Shown here: positions 11,286 through 21,616 of the stretch, piece after piece
Numbering within the stretch: position 1 is the first letter of the stretch
Layout of the letters: each line of letters begins with the position of its first letter
Source of the DNA: Cerrena zonata
Taxonomy: Eukaryota; Basidiomycota; Agaricomycetes; Polyporales; Cerrenaceae
Length of the DNA stretch: 64,000 nt
Direction: 5' to 3'
Assembly: GCA_038087015.1 (NCBI GenBank)
Contig: JASBNA010000061.1
Span: forward strand, 1 to 64,000
Translations under genes and position numbers: made by a program
Notes under the pieces: generated by a model
The model's input: the letters and a program-made list of their open reading frames with translations, nothing else
What the model was told of the DNA's origin: nothing
The model's database searches: none

Positions 11286-11656
11286 ACTACCTTATGAATT
11301 GGCTATTGCCATTTTCAAGATTATTTCCCCATTACTTTGAGGAGTATTTAAATAAAAATTTTCATATACCTTTAAAATAATTTGTGTAACGATAAACAAA
11401 GAGTTACGCCAAAATCCCAAGGTGATACCGTTGTTTTGTCTTTTTTTTTTTTTCGTTTTGTTAGTACTTTTTTCTTTGTATGGCGAAAAACGCGGCTATA
11501 ACTTTTTCTAGATTTGATGATGATAAACGGATTATGTAACAATTAATAGGCTAAGTTTGTCTAGGAAAGGTAAATGAATGAATGACAATCAGGGGAACAA
11601 GGTTTATAATTAGAAGAAGGTAAATAAAGCTTATTCTCTGTTTTTTCTTTTCTTCT
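11286..11656. other. Upstream region of the Pin2-like gene
   Basis: No gene is seen. It contains a T-rich tract at about 11439-11454 and a TACTAAC box on the minus strand (11459-11465) with no matching GTATGT donor, so I do not call an intron. Confidence 0.4.
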
Positions 11657-13018
11657 TCAACCGTCAAGCCTTGTAACGTGGTAGAAGTCATTTTGGCAAG
11701 TCCAATAAGTTCTCATTAAAGAACTAGTCGGTTGCAAAGGCATGATTTTTTGTTGTAGTAGGAGGTCAATTTGTTGTGAATTGGTGGGGAGGTGGTTTAG
11801 TCTGGTTAATACTCTAACCATGTCTCTTGTTATCTCTTCGATCTCTTTAATTCGGAAAAATTGGCAAATTTCCTCTTGGGTATTGAATTCAACGGAGAAT
11901 ACCGTTGAATTATCGGCCAAATTCATTTTGAAATTGGATATTTTCATCGTTCGACCAAAAGGCTTGAGGATAAATTGGTGCCTGGGTTCAAATGACTGTA
12001 GCCTTGCACGAACTCGTATTGGAGGGCTTCTTTTGATATGTTCGTATCCATGTTTGATTTGCTCGTTACCTAAATGTTTTAAGTCTCCAAGCCGGCTCAA
12101 GGGGGGAAACGATTTTTCAATATCTTCATTTTCATCACTGAATTCGACATCTTCAATATCCTCTAATTGACTTCTTTGAGTGTCAAGAATTACTCTTTGA
12201 TTATTCACTGGTTGGCTTTCGGTATATAACCGAATTGGTTGTTGTGAATCTTCTTCTGTTTCGTAAAACTCATTTAATCGTCTTCTCTTGATCTGTGATA
12301 CAATTGGGCCATTTGCTTGGGTTTCACCGTACTCAATGGTGGAAAATTCGTTTTCTTGATTATTCCCAAAGTCAAATTCTTCAATATCAATATACTTACT
12401 TATTGGAAATGGGCTGTTTTCTCGAACACATGTAGTATGGTAAAAGTCACTGTATTCACAGTATCTTCGACTCAAGTTGGGTATAACGTACGCTTTCCCT
12501 CCATCTTGTGGATAATACTTATCGATTGTGAATGAATTCAATACTTCGTGCTTGAAATAATACCCCAGTAAAAGATTCTGATAATCGTTAAGTTTAAACG
12601 TCAAATTCAAAAAAATTCCTTCCAACTCCACTTGACACTTGTCAACATCATTGAAATCATAGTAAGATCTTCTTTCTGACTTAATTGACCCCATTATGCT
12701 ATTCATCAACTGGGGGATATCTTTTTTAGGGAAACTAATTGAAAATACTAAATCTTCACCAATCTCTGGACCTGATCCAATAAAAAAATGCTTCCTCAAT
12801 AACGAGGTTGGTCCTCCCTTGGAAACTAAGCTTTCCTTATTCCTAGTAAAGTCAGTAACGAATAAATATCCGTGTCCATTGAATTGGGGACTCGTACAAA
12901 ATGATAATACATAGCACGGTAAAGTCACCTTGTACCCTATATTCCGTCTCCTTTGGCTTATAACTTCTTCAGCGCTTGGTAGGGCGCTGACGGAGCTTGC
13001 TGGGCAAAACTGAATCAT
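11657..13018 (-). CDS. Uncharacterised protein, candidate telomere-type OB-fold protein
   Basis: 453 residues in one frame. The N-terminal part (GYKVTLPCYVLSFCTS...GYLFVTDFTRNKES) reads like the opening strands of a nucleic-acid-binding OB fold. An acidic linker around residues 255-300 leads to a second block (RHQFILKPFGRTMKISNFKM...FSVEFNTQEEICQFFRIK) ending in TYWTCQNDFYHV. I infer a possible Cdc13/Stn1-type single-strand telomere binder, but I recognise no diagnostic motif. A perfect MluI cell-cycle box, ACGCGT (13089-13094), lies 71 bases before the start, which would suit an S-phase gene. It is divergent from the TPR-like gene. Confidence 0.4.
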   Translation of the reverse strand: MIQFCPASSVSALPSAEEVISQRRRNIGYKVTLPCYVLSFCTSPQFNGHGYLFVTDFTRNKESLVSKGGPTSLLRKHFFIGSGPEIGEDLVFSISFPKKDIPQLMNSIMGSIKSERRSYYDFNDVDKCQVELEGIFLNLTFKLNDYQNLLLGYYFKHEVLNSFTIDKYYPQDGGKAYVIPNLSRRYCEYSDFYHTTCVRENSPFPISKYIDIEEFDFGNNQENEFSTIEYGETQANGPIVSQIKRRRLNEFYETEEDSQQPIRLYTESQPVNNQRVILDTQRSQLEDIEDVEFSDENEDIEKSFPPLSRLGDLKHLGNEQIKHGYEHIKRSPPIRVRARLQSFEPRHQFILKPFGRTMKISNFKMNLADNSTVFSVEFNTQEEICQFFRIKEIEEITRDMVRVLTRLNHLPTNSQQIDLLLQQKIMPLQPTSSLMRTYWTCQNDFYHVTRLDG

Positions 13019-13088
13019 GCTATTGGATCAACTGTCTGGACTGTGTAGCTGAACTGAATTGAATAGACTTGATTTGAATTGACGGCTT

Positions 13089-13094
13089 ACGCGT
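13089..13094. promoter_or_regulatory. MCB (ACGCGT) element
   Basis: ACGCGT in the 160-base divergent promoter between the OB-fold candidate and the TPR-like gene. MBF/SBF-type G1/S control is inferred. Confidence 0.45.
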
Positions 13095-13178
13095 TCAGCA
13101 AATGAAAAAAAAAAAAATACCGATTTGGATCTTTTGAGATGATCATCGACTCAACTTTCTTTTCATTAAGCTCTATAC

Positions 13179-14892
13179 ATGATGAAGCGTATGTTTGGAA
13201 CGATGTGATACTACGAGATCGACGAGTACTAACCATTTATAGAACCTGGTAAAGGACCAAAGTTGGGCAAGAGGGCCCAAGCACTTCTTTCTAGACAAAA
13301 TGAAGACTCTGAATCCAAAGCATTGGAAACTGTTGAAGATTATTTGGAGGAAGCTTCCCTGCAAGAAGAATCAGGGGATAGATGGTTAGGCTCCGATTTG
13401 TCTAAAGCTCTCCGCTTTTATCAAAGAGCCTATCAGCATTATAAAACCTCAATCAATTTGCAACCATCCTTAGACAATTACGATAGTTACTACAATGCGT
13501 GCAGATTGTTATTTCATGTTTACAACATTTACTTTAAAAACGATGGTATCAATATTTATAAGCTACATAACGTTGCTGAAGTTCTCACCGGTGATTCTAA
13601 TTCGGTTGTTCAGGATTTGTCAAGCATCTTACAGAGTCATGAAAAAGTTTGTGAATTGTTGGAAAATTCAAATAGAAGAGTTCCCCAGGATTTATTATAC
13701 AATACTTGCTTGATATACACCTGAGGTTATTGAAGTTGAACAAATAAATAGCGATAAAAATGACTTCAATGAGATTCTTAACTTGGGCTTAAGAACTCAA
13801 GCTTTATTTAAGACTTTGATCAATGACCAGATTAATGACTTCAAGAAATTTTTGAATGACTTAGATCAAATTAATGACTCATCTAATCAAGTTACCACTC
13901 CACAGCTACAAGTAAATGAAAGTGAAAATCATTTCCAAGAAGAGTATACTAGTGAAGATGTCTTACAGCCAAATGATATTTTTGAAACTTTATTAAGTGC
14001 ATATAGATTAAACCAAGCCATTTTGGAGAACATTTCGGAGCCTTCCCAATTATTATCAGCATTAGACTTTATAAATCCATTTGCTTTATATTTGGATGAA
14101 ATAACAAATGAGTTGATCAACAGCTTTAGTGAAAATAACAATGCCAAATCTGACATGATCTCTTCAATCAAAGAAGACCAACTCCAAGAATTAGCAATTG
14201 TTCAGACATATATTAAAGGCTTAAGTACTAATAATTTATACGAATTGATAGAAATTTGGTCAAATCCTCAATTACCTTCGATTCCTGAAAATTTCATGCT
14301 GTGTGCTGACAACATTCAAACATTACTCGATAGAAATGACTTAACGTTATCTAATTTGAATTTGTCAGATAACAAAGGGTTAAAAGAGATATTCTGGAAA
14401 TCATTAACTGAAATGAATAATAAGTACAAGTTCGCTCAAGAGTTACTAAATAAGCAAATTGCAGAAAAGAAGCAAAATTTATCAAAAGCTGATGAATCTT
14501 TAGGGGTATTAATAGGACAATTGAGTGATTTGGTTATTGCAAGATGCGATATCGATTTACAAAGAAGTCAATTGACCAATTATGAACCAGCTATGAAAAA
14601 CTCCTCGGTCTTATTTAAAAATGCTAAGGTTTTCTGTAAAAGTGCAATGAATATTGCCAATACCTCTGGTGGATTGAGAGAACGGGCTCTGGAAAAATCA
14701 TTAAGAGAACAAAAGAAATTGGATGCTGTATTCAGAATGTGCTTATTGGAAAACAAAATCTCTTTGGACGAATTGGATCAAATCATGACTCGAGAAAACT
14801 GGGTAGATCAAGTGCCTAACATCTTAAAGTTGGGTTATTATGATAATTTTGGTATCAACCAAATTTTTGAAACTTTGAAAAACGTTTATTAA
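13179..14892 (+). CDS. Conserved fungal TPR-like helical protein, intron-containing and frame-interrupted
   Basis: Exon 1 is 13179-13188 (ATGATGAAGC). A 54-base intron (13189-13242, GTATGT, TACTAAC at 13227-13233, acceptor TATAG) joins it to MMKQPGKGPKLGKRAQALL. The N-terminal 160 residues are amphipathic helices of TPR type (GDRWLGSDLSKALRFYQRAY, then YKTSINLQPSLDNYDSY). The frame reaches a TGA at 13722-13724 directly after ACC. The +1 frame then continues (EVIEVEQINSDKND...) to 14892, with long helical segments and a heptad-like stretch near NKQIAEKKQNLSKADESL. The +1 frame is closed by a stop only three codons upstream, so the junction must lie within CTTGATATACACC. Similar-looking yeast proteins of this kind are uncharacterised. 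I assign no function. Confidence 0.6.
13189..13242 (+). other. Intron of the TPR-like gene
   Basis: 54 bases. Donor GTATGT, branch TACTAAC (13227-13233), acceptor AG at 13241-13242. Confidence 0.85.
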
Positions 14893-15529
14893 AAAAAGAC
14901 TATATAATCGGAATATCAGTGATATTGTTTATAAAAGAAGAATCGGGATACTCTTCAGGGTGTGTTGTTGAAGCGGTTCTTTCAAATATCGAACTATCAA
15001 GATAGCTTAACGAAATTGAATTTGACCGACTCAGTCTAACAAAAATCAGTAAAATATTCAATTTCAATGAATATATGATAACAGGAATGATTTTCATTTT
15101 GAACGAATTCTTTTCATATTAGTTTTAGCCAGTTATATGAACATATATACTTATAAATATATAATTGTATCAAGGCGGTGTTTGGTCCCTTAGAATGTAA
15201 ATTAGTAAATACAACAATGAAATAAACGAGCTTTAGTTTAACACCCGAGCAGAGACAGGCCACAATATATAGTCTATCTTCAACTTTTCCATGCACCCAA
15301 GAGATGCTATGAATTAGTAAGAGTGCAAGGGCTTTGAAAGATAGTGGATTCAACGGATTAGTCAGTCATGGATTATCACCAAAAAAAAAAAAAAAAAAAA
15401 AAATAGGAAAAATTCACAGTCAAATCTTTAGCTAATGTAAAAACGTTTATTATAGATTTATCGAGATATTCTAAATTGTAACAAAGGGAACTATATACAG
15501 AAGAAGCAAAATGTAGCTGATCCAGATGC
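14893..15529. other. Convergent intergenic interval with an A23 tract
   Basis: No gene is seen between the 3' ends of the TPR-like gene and GGC1. It contains a run of 23 A at 15381-15403. Small frames here look like chance. Confidence 0.5.
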
Positions 15530-16435
15530 TTAACCGAGCAACTTATCAAAAGCTGGGATCAAGGATTGAGCCAAAGCGAAAGAAAAGACTAACTTAGGAC
15601 CAGTAGTTAATAATTTTGGAGTTAAACCTTTGAAGAAAGCAGTGATACCTTCATTTTTAGCCATATTTTTAAGAATGGTGAAACCGGATTGAGGGTTATC
15701 GAAGTTTCTATTTTGGATTCTAGTTTTAATGACATCTAATGGAGCACTAACGATTAAAGAAGCAGAAGCACCAAAAATTGAAGTAATGAAATTTTGAGTC
15801 CAAGTAGCAGAAGAATAATCTTTTAATCCAAAAATATATTCTTTGGCAAAAGAGTTACCACCAAACAATGCAAATGAACCAGGAGCATTTCTAGCAGCAG
15901 TCCAACCCCAACCTCTGTATAAACCAAAACCTTCATCAGCTAAAATTCTAACAAAACCTCTACCACGGAAAGATTCAGGATTAGTTTGACGTTTGATTTT
16001 CAAAACATCCAATGGTAATAAAACAACTTCACCAATACCAATCAAAGAACCAGCAGTGGCACTCATCAAGGCTTTACCGGTCTTTGGACCGAAAACATTT
16101 TCGTAACTGTCTTTAAAATTTTTGGTTAAAAATTCATTTGCAAATGGTTGTCCACCGTATTTGTAGACTCTTTGTAAAATCTTGTAACAAGCAGCGTAAC
16201 CTAAACCTGGGAATAAGGTAAACAAACGTTGGCCCAATGCTTTAGAAGCATGTTCTCTGAAAATAACACTATTCAATTGACCTGCAGAGGTAATTTTCCC
16301 TTGATTTGACATCAATCTCTTAGAGATGGTATCAACCGGGTGAAAAACACCAATTTCACAGATACCTGCAGAAGCAGAACCTAAAACTCTGGCAATTCCG
16401 GATTGTTTTTTATCAGTAGAAGCTGGTGGTGACAT
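15530..16435 (-). CDS. GGC1: Mitochondrial GTP/GDP carrier
   Basis: 301 residues with three mitochondrial-carrier repeats. Each repeat opens with the P-x-[D/E]-x-x-[K/R] signature: HPVDTISKR near residue 32, LPLDVLKIK near 142 and APLDVIKTR near 240. The first helix (GIARVLGSASAGICEIGVFH) and the motif GYAACYKILQRVYKYGGQPF are typical of the Ggc1/Yhm1 subfamily. The protein exchanges cytosolic GTP for matrix GDP across the inner membrane and is linked to mitochondrial DNA upkeep and iron balance in S. cerevisiae. It shares a 268-base divergent promoter with PCF11. Confidence 0.93.
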   Translation of the reverse strand: MSPPASTDKKQSGIARVLGSASAGICEIGVFHPVDTISKRLMSNQGKITSAGQLNSVIFREHASKALGQRLFTLFPGLGYAACYKILQRVYKYGGQPFANEFLTKNFKDSYENVFGPKTGKALMSATAGSLIGIGEVVLLPLDVLKIKRQTNPESFRGRGFVRILADEGFGLYRGWGWTAARNAPGSFALFGGNSFAKEYIFGLKDYSSATWTQNFITSIFGASASLIVSAPLDVIKTRIQNRNFDNPQSGFTILKNMAKNEGITAFFKGLTPKLLTTGPKLVFSFALAQSLIPAFDKLLG

Positions 16436-16703
16436 TACTTTAGTTACTTGAATATGGGACTGAATTAATGAAAAGAACTTGAAAAAAAATGAAAAAAAAA
16501 AAAAAAATTTTTGAGTGAAAATCGAAAATTTTTACACCGCGCTTAATGCTGTTACCCTTTTAGTTACAAAATGGTCGTAAGTGTATTGCACGTGATTTTT
16601 GCCCTCGGAAGTGGGTTTTGGGTCGAACAGAGAAAAAACTTAAGACCAAGTTAAAGAAGAGAAAGCTTTACGTTAGGCTACTGAAGTATAAAGAGGACCC
16701 AGG

Positions 16704-18323
16704 ATGTCATACGATCCATCCAGTGCTATTATAGAAGACTACGCGTCGAGTTTGCGGGAACTAACGTTCAATTCCCGACCAATTATCGATAATTTGACCA
16801 CGATTGCCAAAGAAAACACCGATGTTGCTGATGGGATATTGAATGTTATAACTCAAAGGATATATAAATGTATTCCAGAACAGAAACTATTCAGTTTATA
16901 TTTGTTGGATTCTATATGCAAAACGGTTGGGAATCCGTATAATATATTAATTGGGGATGAGATATTCAAGCTCTTCTCGCATGTCTATTTATTAGTCAAT
17001 GATACTGTTCGAAAGAAGTTGAATAACTTATTTGAGACCTGGAAGATGACCAAGACCAAGGGCACTGCGTTGCCTATATTCCCTAAAGAGCAGCTTGATA
17101 AGATTGGTAAATTTTTAAGTCAAGCCGGGTATAAGGGGAAAGTAAATGATGATAAAGTATTAACTAATAGTTCATTGATTAAAGATATTGATACGTTAAT
17201 ACCAATATTCCAAAATAAGTTGATTAATAATCCCGATCCCGAATTAAATGATCGATTCAATGCATTAAGCCAATTAAAAGTATTATTATCAAATCAAACC
17301 ATGCAAAAAAATGATTTGATTGCAGTTCAAACAAAATTAACTGCTATTAAACAACAAGAATTGGCCACTGCTACATCACCAATACCTCAAAACACTCACA
17401 TAAATGTTAAAGAATCACAAACACCAGGAATACCACAAGTCCCGCCAGCAATCAACCATACCAATAAGGCTAATGAATTATTCAATGCTTTAATTATATC
17501 TGGTTTAGTTAAAGTAGACCAATCATTAAAACCAGGATCCAAACCTCACTATGAGGTAGTTTTACCAAAAATTAAGTATAACCCAACTACAACCAGTGCC
17601 ACTCCGATTAATAAAACTGAAACCAATGAAGTTGAAGATTTTTTCCATAAATATACTCAATACTTAAGTAACACTACCGTTTACGAACAATTAAAATATA
17701 ATGAAATCTTAAAATTATCTAAAAAATTATCCACTAACAAGTCAACCAAAATCAATTTACAAAATTTCATCAATTCTAATGATTTAGAACAACTGAGCTT
17801 ACAATTATTATATGAATGTAAAGCTTCCAAGTGTGGTATATGTGGGAAGAGATTTACTAATGATGAGATTGGTACCACAAGAAAGCAGTTACATTTAGAT
17901 TGGCATTTCAGAATCAACAAAAAATTGGGTAATCAAACTTCCAATATCCAATCGAGAAATTGGTATCTTGATGATTACGATTGGGTCAAATTCAGAGATG
18001 ATAATTTATTAGAATTCAATACAAATAATCTTTCAAATGAAGCTAATATGGTTCAAGATAATGACACAACATCAAAAACCGTTCCTTACGTTGTTATTCC
18101 TTCAAATGAAACGAATATGAATAACAAGTGTCTTATCTGTCGTGAATCAATCAAAGCCACTTACAACGATGACATTGGAGAGTGGTGCTGGTATAATTGT
18201 ATTGCATCTCCGAATGATAAGACCAATCGTAAGATCTTTCACGCCACTTGTTTCAATGAGGCTAGTAAGAAAAGAGGAGCAGATGAAGATTTAAACTCTA
18301 AAGTTAAAAGAGAAAAAGTTTAA
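16704..18323 (+). CDS. PCF11: Cleavage/polyadenylation factor IA subunit Pcf11
   Basis: 539 residues. Residues 1-135 form a CTD-interacting domain (DYASSLRELTFNSRPIIDNL, then LFSLYLLDSICKTVGNPY), which binds the phosphorylated RNA polymerase II tail. A low-complexity linker follows. The C-terminal part has two zinc fingers flanking the Clp1-binding region: CGICGKRFTNDEIG...HLDWHF near residue 375, and CLICRES...WCWYNCI...FHATCF near 475. Pcf11 couples 3' end cleavage with transcription termination. It ends 60 bases before the convergent ADK1 gene. Confidence 0.93.
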   Translation: MSYDPSSAIIEDYASSLRELTFNSRPIIDNLTTIAKENTDVADGILNVITQRIYKCIPEQKLFSLYLLDSICKTVGNPYNILIGDEIFKLFSHVYLLVNDTVRKKLNNLFETWKMTKTKGTALPIFPKEQLDKIGKFLSQAGYKGKVNDDKVLTNSSLIKDIDTLIPIFQNKLINNPDPELNDRFNALSQLKVLLSNQTMQKNDLIAVQTKLTAIKQQELATATSPIPQNTHINVKESQTPGIPQVPPAINHTNKANELFNALIISGLVKVDQSLKPGSKPHYEVVLPKIKYNPTTTSATPINKTETNEVEDFFHKYTQYLSNTTVYEQLKYNEILKLSKKLSTNKSTKINLQNFINSNDLEQLSLQLLYECKASKCGICGKRFTNDEIGTTRKQLHLDWHFRINKKLGNQTSNIQSRNWYLDDYDWVKFRDDNLLEFNTNNLSNEANMVQDNDTTSKTVPYVVIPSNETNMNNKCLICRESIKATYNDDIGEWCWYNCIASPNDKTNRKIFHATCFNEASKKRGADEDLNSKVKREKV

Positions 18324-18382
18324 TTACAATTAAATAAATAAATGTATATATATTTATATATATATAGTTAGTACATGTAGAC

Positions 18383-19171
<789 letters not shown>

Positions 19172-19300
19172 CTAAACCGATTTTTTTCAAAAACTGAAAA
19201 TTGGAGATCGAGTTTTCAATTTCTCGCGAATTTCTTTCATTTCTCACTGGCTGTTCGGATTGTTGAGAAAACTGGTGTCTGGGTGTTTTATACCGCTTAT

Positions 19301-19370
19301 ACTGATACTGATACTACTGATACTGATACTACTGATACTGATACTACTGATACTGATACTACTGATACTA
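19301..19370. repeat. 15-bp minisatellite
   Basis: Four perfect tandem copies of TACTGATACTGATAC starting at 19301, 19316, 19331 and 19346, plus a 10-base partial fifth. The array is built from TACTGA/TAC sub-units. It lies in the ADK1 promoter. Confidence 0.95.
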
Positions 19371-19680
19371 TTGTTACTATTGATATGATTTATACTATTA
19401 ACTATAATATTCAAATCAAATGATGGTTTAATTACTTTAATTGAGTAAAGACACTCTGGAAAATTGAAGAATGCCTGTGAAAGATGTATGGGTTCCAGAA
19501 CAAGTATACTATTGATATGCTAATGGTACTAATGATGATACTTGTGACGATACCAAAGATAATATCATTGATACTTGCGACGATAATACTAATTAATTGT
19601 TAATACTACTAATTGTTACTTTTGTGGTACGGGTGTTTTGATTCTATAGGTTTTGCAGTCAAATACTTACCAGCTTATAT

Positions 19681-19718
19681 CTAAGTATACCTAAGTATAC
19701 CTAAGTATACCTAAGTAT
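19681..19718. repeat. 10-bp tandem repeat
   Basis: Three perfect copies of CTAAGTATAC plus an 8-base partial fourth. Confidence 0.92.
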
Positions 19719-20201
19719 TTATAAAGATCGATCTAGAGCCCATGATCTACGTCTATAAATAAAATATTTGCAAATCCGTAAGCAAAGTATCTAAATATCA
19801 GGTCTGCAGGTCTATCCAAGTACTACAGGTGTGCAATAGCCTTAGTACAACGGGTTTGCAATCCAAATAAGCCCATTTAAATACAGTCAATTATCTGAAT
19901 ATACCGGTCCGTAACCTTAAACAGGCCGGAGCAAGAGAGATAAGCAGGCCTAAGACTTCCATTTAGACTTTCTTGGTCTTCATAGACTTCAATTACTTCA
20001 ATTAGACTTCAGTTAGACTAATTAAGGTGAGCCATACAACTCCGAAACCTTATAACCAACCGTTGTTTCAGGGATGAAAACTGACTTTTTGCAATTGTAC
20101 CAACCAGGTAATTCCGTCACAGTGGTGCGGGTGTGTCTGGATTTCGGTTTCGCAACCTCTTGAAATTCACAGGCAAGAGGAGATGCTTTTTCCATTTGCA
20201 A

Positions 20202-20209
20202 TATAAAAA
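20202..20209 (+). promoter_or_regulatory. TATA box of the SAY1-like gene
   Basis: TATAAAAA, 52 bases upstream of the ATG at 20261. Confidence 0.5.
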
Positions 20210-20260
20210 GCAGACTGAATGTCGGAAGTTTGTCGGTTTGAATGATTAGACAAAGCGAGT

Positions 20261-21491
20261 ATGGTTAAGTTGAAGTCAATTGTCTTGTTACTCTTATTAC
20301 CGGTCAATTTGTTCCTAGTGGTGATCAAGTACTACACCATTGGAGGCATTGGTTCCAGAAAATATGATGGTAAAAACTTGTTAGCTCTTTTGAAATTGAC
20401 GGTTTATAGGACTGCTTTGCTACTTGGTCCAGTTGATTCGTGGTTGCTTAATATTTTGAGTGTTGATTTCTTGTTGAAGATTGTCAAATTCCAACACGAG
20501 AAGACAACTTCCATTCTTCATAAATTTGGTGAAAAGTACGATTCCGATTCTTATTGGTTGGTGCAGCAGCCAGATATCAAGCCAGAGGATCCGATAATTA
20601 TATATCTTCATGGCGGAGGGTTTTTCCTCCAGGTTCAAAAAGAACAAATCGAATCAATTTTGGCAATTTACCGGTTGTTGGACCCAAAGATCCAACGTAA
20701 AACGTCGATTTTAATGTTGGACTATAAACTAGCAAGTGACGGGTACCCATTTCCAACTCAGCTTGAGCAATTACACTCAACCTTTAGCAGTTTGGTGAAG
20801 GATGGCTATACCAATATCACGGTTCTTGGGAGACTCGGCTGGTGGGAACTTATCGGTTGGTTATTTAGACTATTTGAAGCACAACGATCAGGCTGTTCAT
20901 CCTGCTAATTTGGTGATGATTTCGCCCTGGCTTAAACTCGAGCCGGAAAAGGACGCCAACACCCCAGGGAAGTCGCTTTTCGATTCTGAATTGTACGATA
21001 TGATTTCGTATAGTACGTTCACCGATCCCGCTGGGTTGTTGGCGATTATTGGTGATTCTCCTTTGCAGAGCTTGAGGTTCTCGCCTGGGTCCAAGAAGCC
21101 GTACGACGTGAATGATTGGAAAAACTGTCCCACGTTATCCAACCCCAAAAGCTCGGTTTTTGTTCTTGTGGGTGAAGACGAGGGTCTTCGTGATGATATA
21201 TTAGAATGGTGTCATTATGCGCTTGATGTTCCATTTTATAAACTGGTTAAATATGGGTACTCTCACGAAAACTTCGTAAAACATCATCACGAATTCTCTA
21301 AACAAGATGGTTTAAGTGCCAGTGTACATGTATTTGTTGAGCCATGGGGAATTCATGATTCTTGTGTGTTTTTTGAAAATCACTTGTTGGCTAAGTTGGA
21401 AAAGAATTCAAAATTGACTTTAGATGATATTGATGATGTTGAATTCTACGGAATCAATAGAATTACAAAATTCTTAAATGATACACTATAA
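20261..21491 (+). CDS. SAY1-like alpha/beta hydrolase (sterol/acetyl ester hydrolase type), frame-interrupted
   Basis: An N-terminal membrane anchor (VLLLLLPVNLFLVVIKYY) is followed by an alpha/beta hydrolase of the hormone-sensitive-lipase class. The oxyanion motif IIYLHGGGFF lies near residue 112, and the nucleophile motif GDSAGGN follows. A late His (VEPWGIHDSCVFF) probably completes the triad. Membrane anchor plus HGGGF plus GDSAGG resembles yeast Say1, an ER steryl-acetate hydrolase. The frame breaks exactly at the nucleophile motif: frame 1 reads TVLGRLGWW while the +1 frame reads LGDSAGGNLSVGYLDYL. One extra base in GTTCTTGGGAGA (GGG at 20828-20830) accounts for it. This is either a consensus error or an inactive allele. 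Confidence 0.75.
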
Positions 21492-21616
21492 ATGAATATA
21501 TATTATTAAATTGATCTATAAAATCCAGTAAACGAGAAAACAGTGTAGTCTATGAGAGAAATAAAAAAAAAATTGAATGCAAAATTAAAAGAAATGAAGG
21601 AATTAAAAAAAATGAC

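Noticed and set aside
11459..11465. TACTAAC on the minus strand before the Pin2-like gene
   Set aside because: No GTATGT donor lies upstream within intron range, so no 5' intron was called.
15114..15353. A 79-codon minus-strand frame with a hydrophobic start
   Set aside because: It lies in a convergent 3' interval with no promoter features, and the sequence is unlike any family.
19655..19668. ATACTTACC, resembling the U1 snRNA 5' end
   Set aside because: The following bases do not continue the U1 sequence and no Sm site or hairpin pattern follows.
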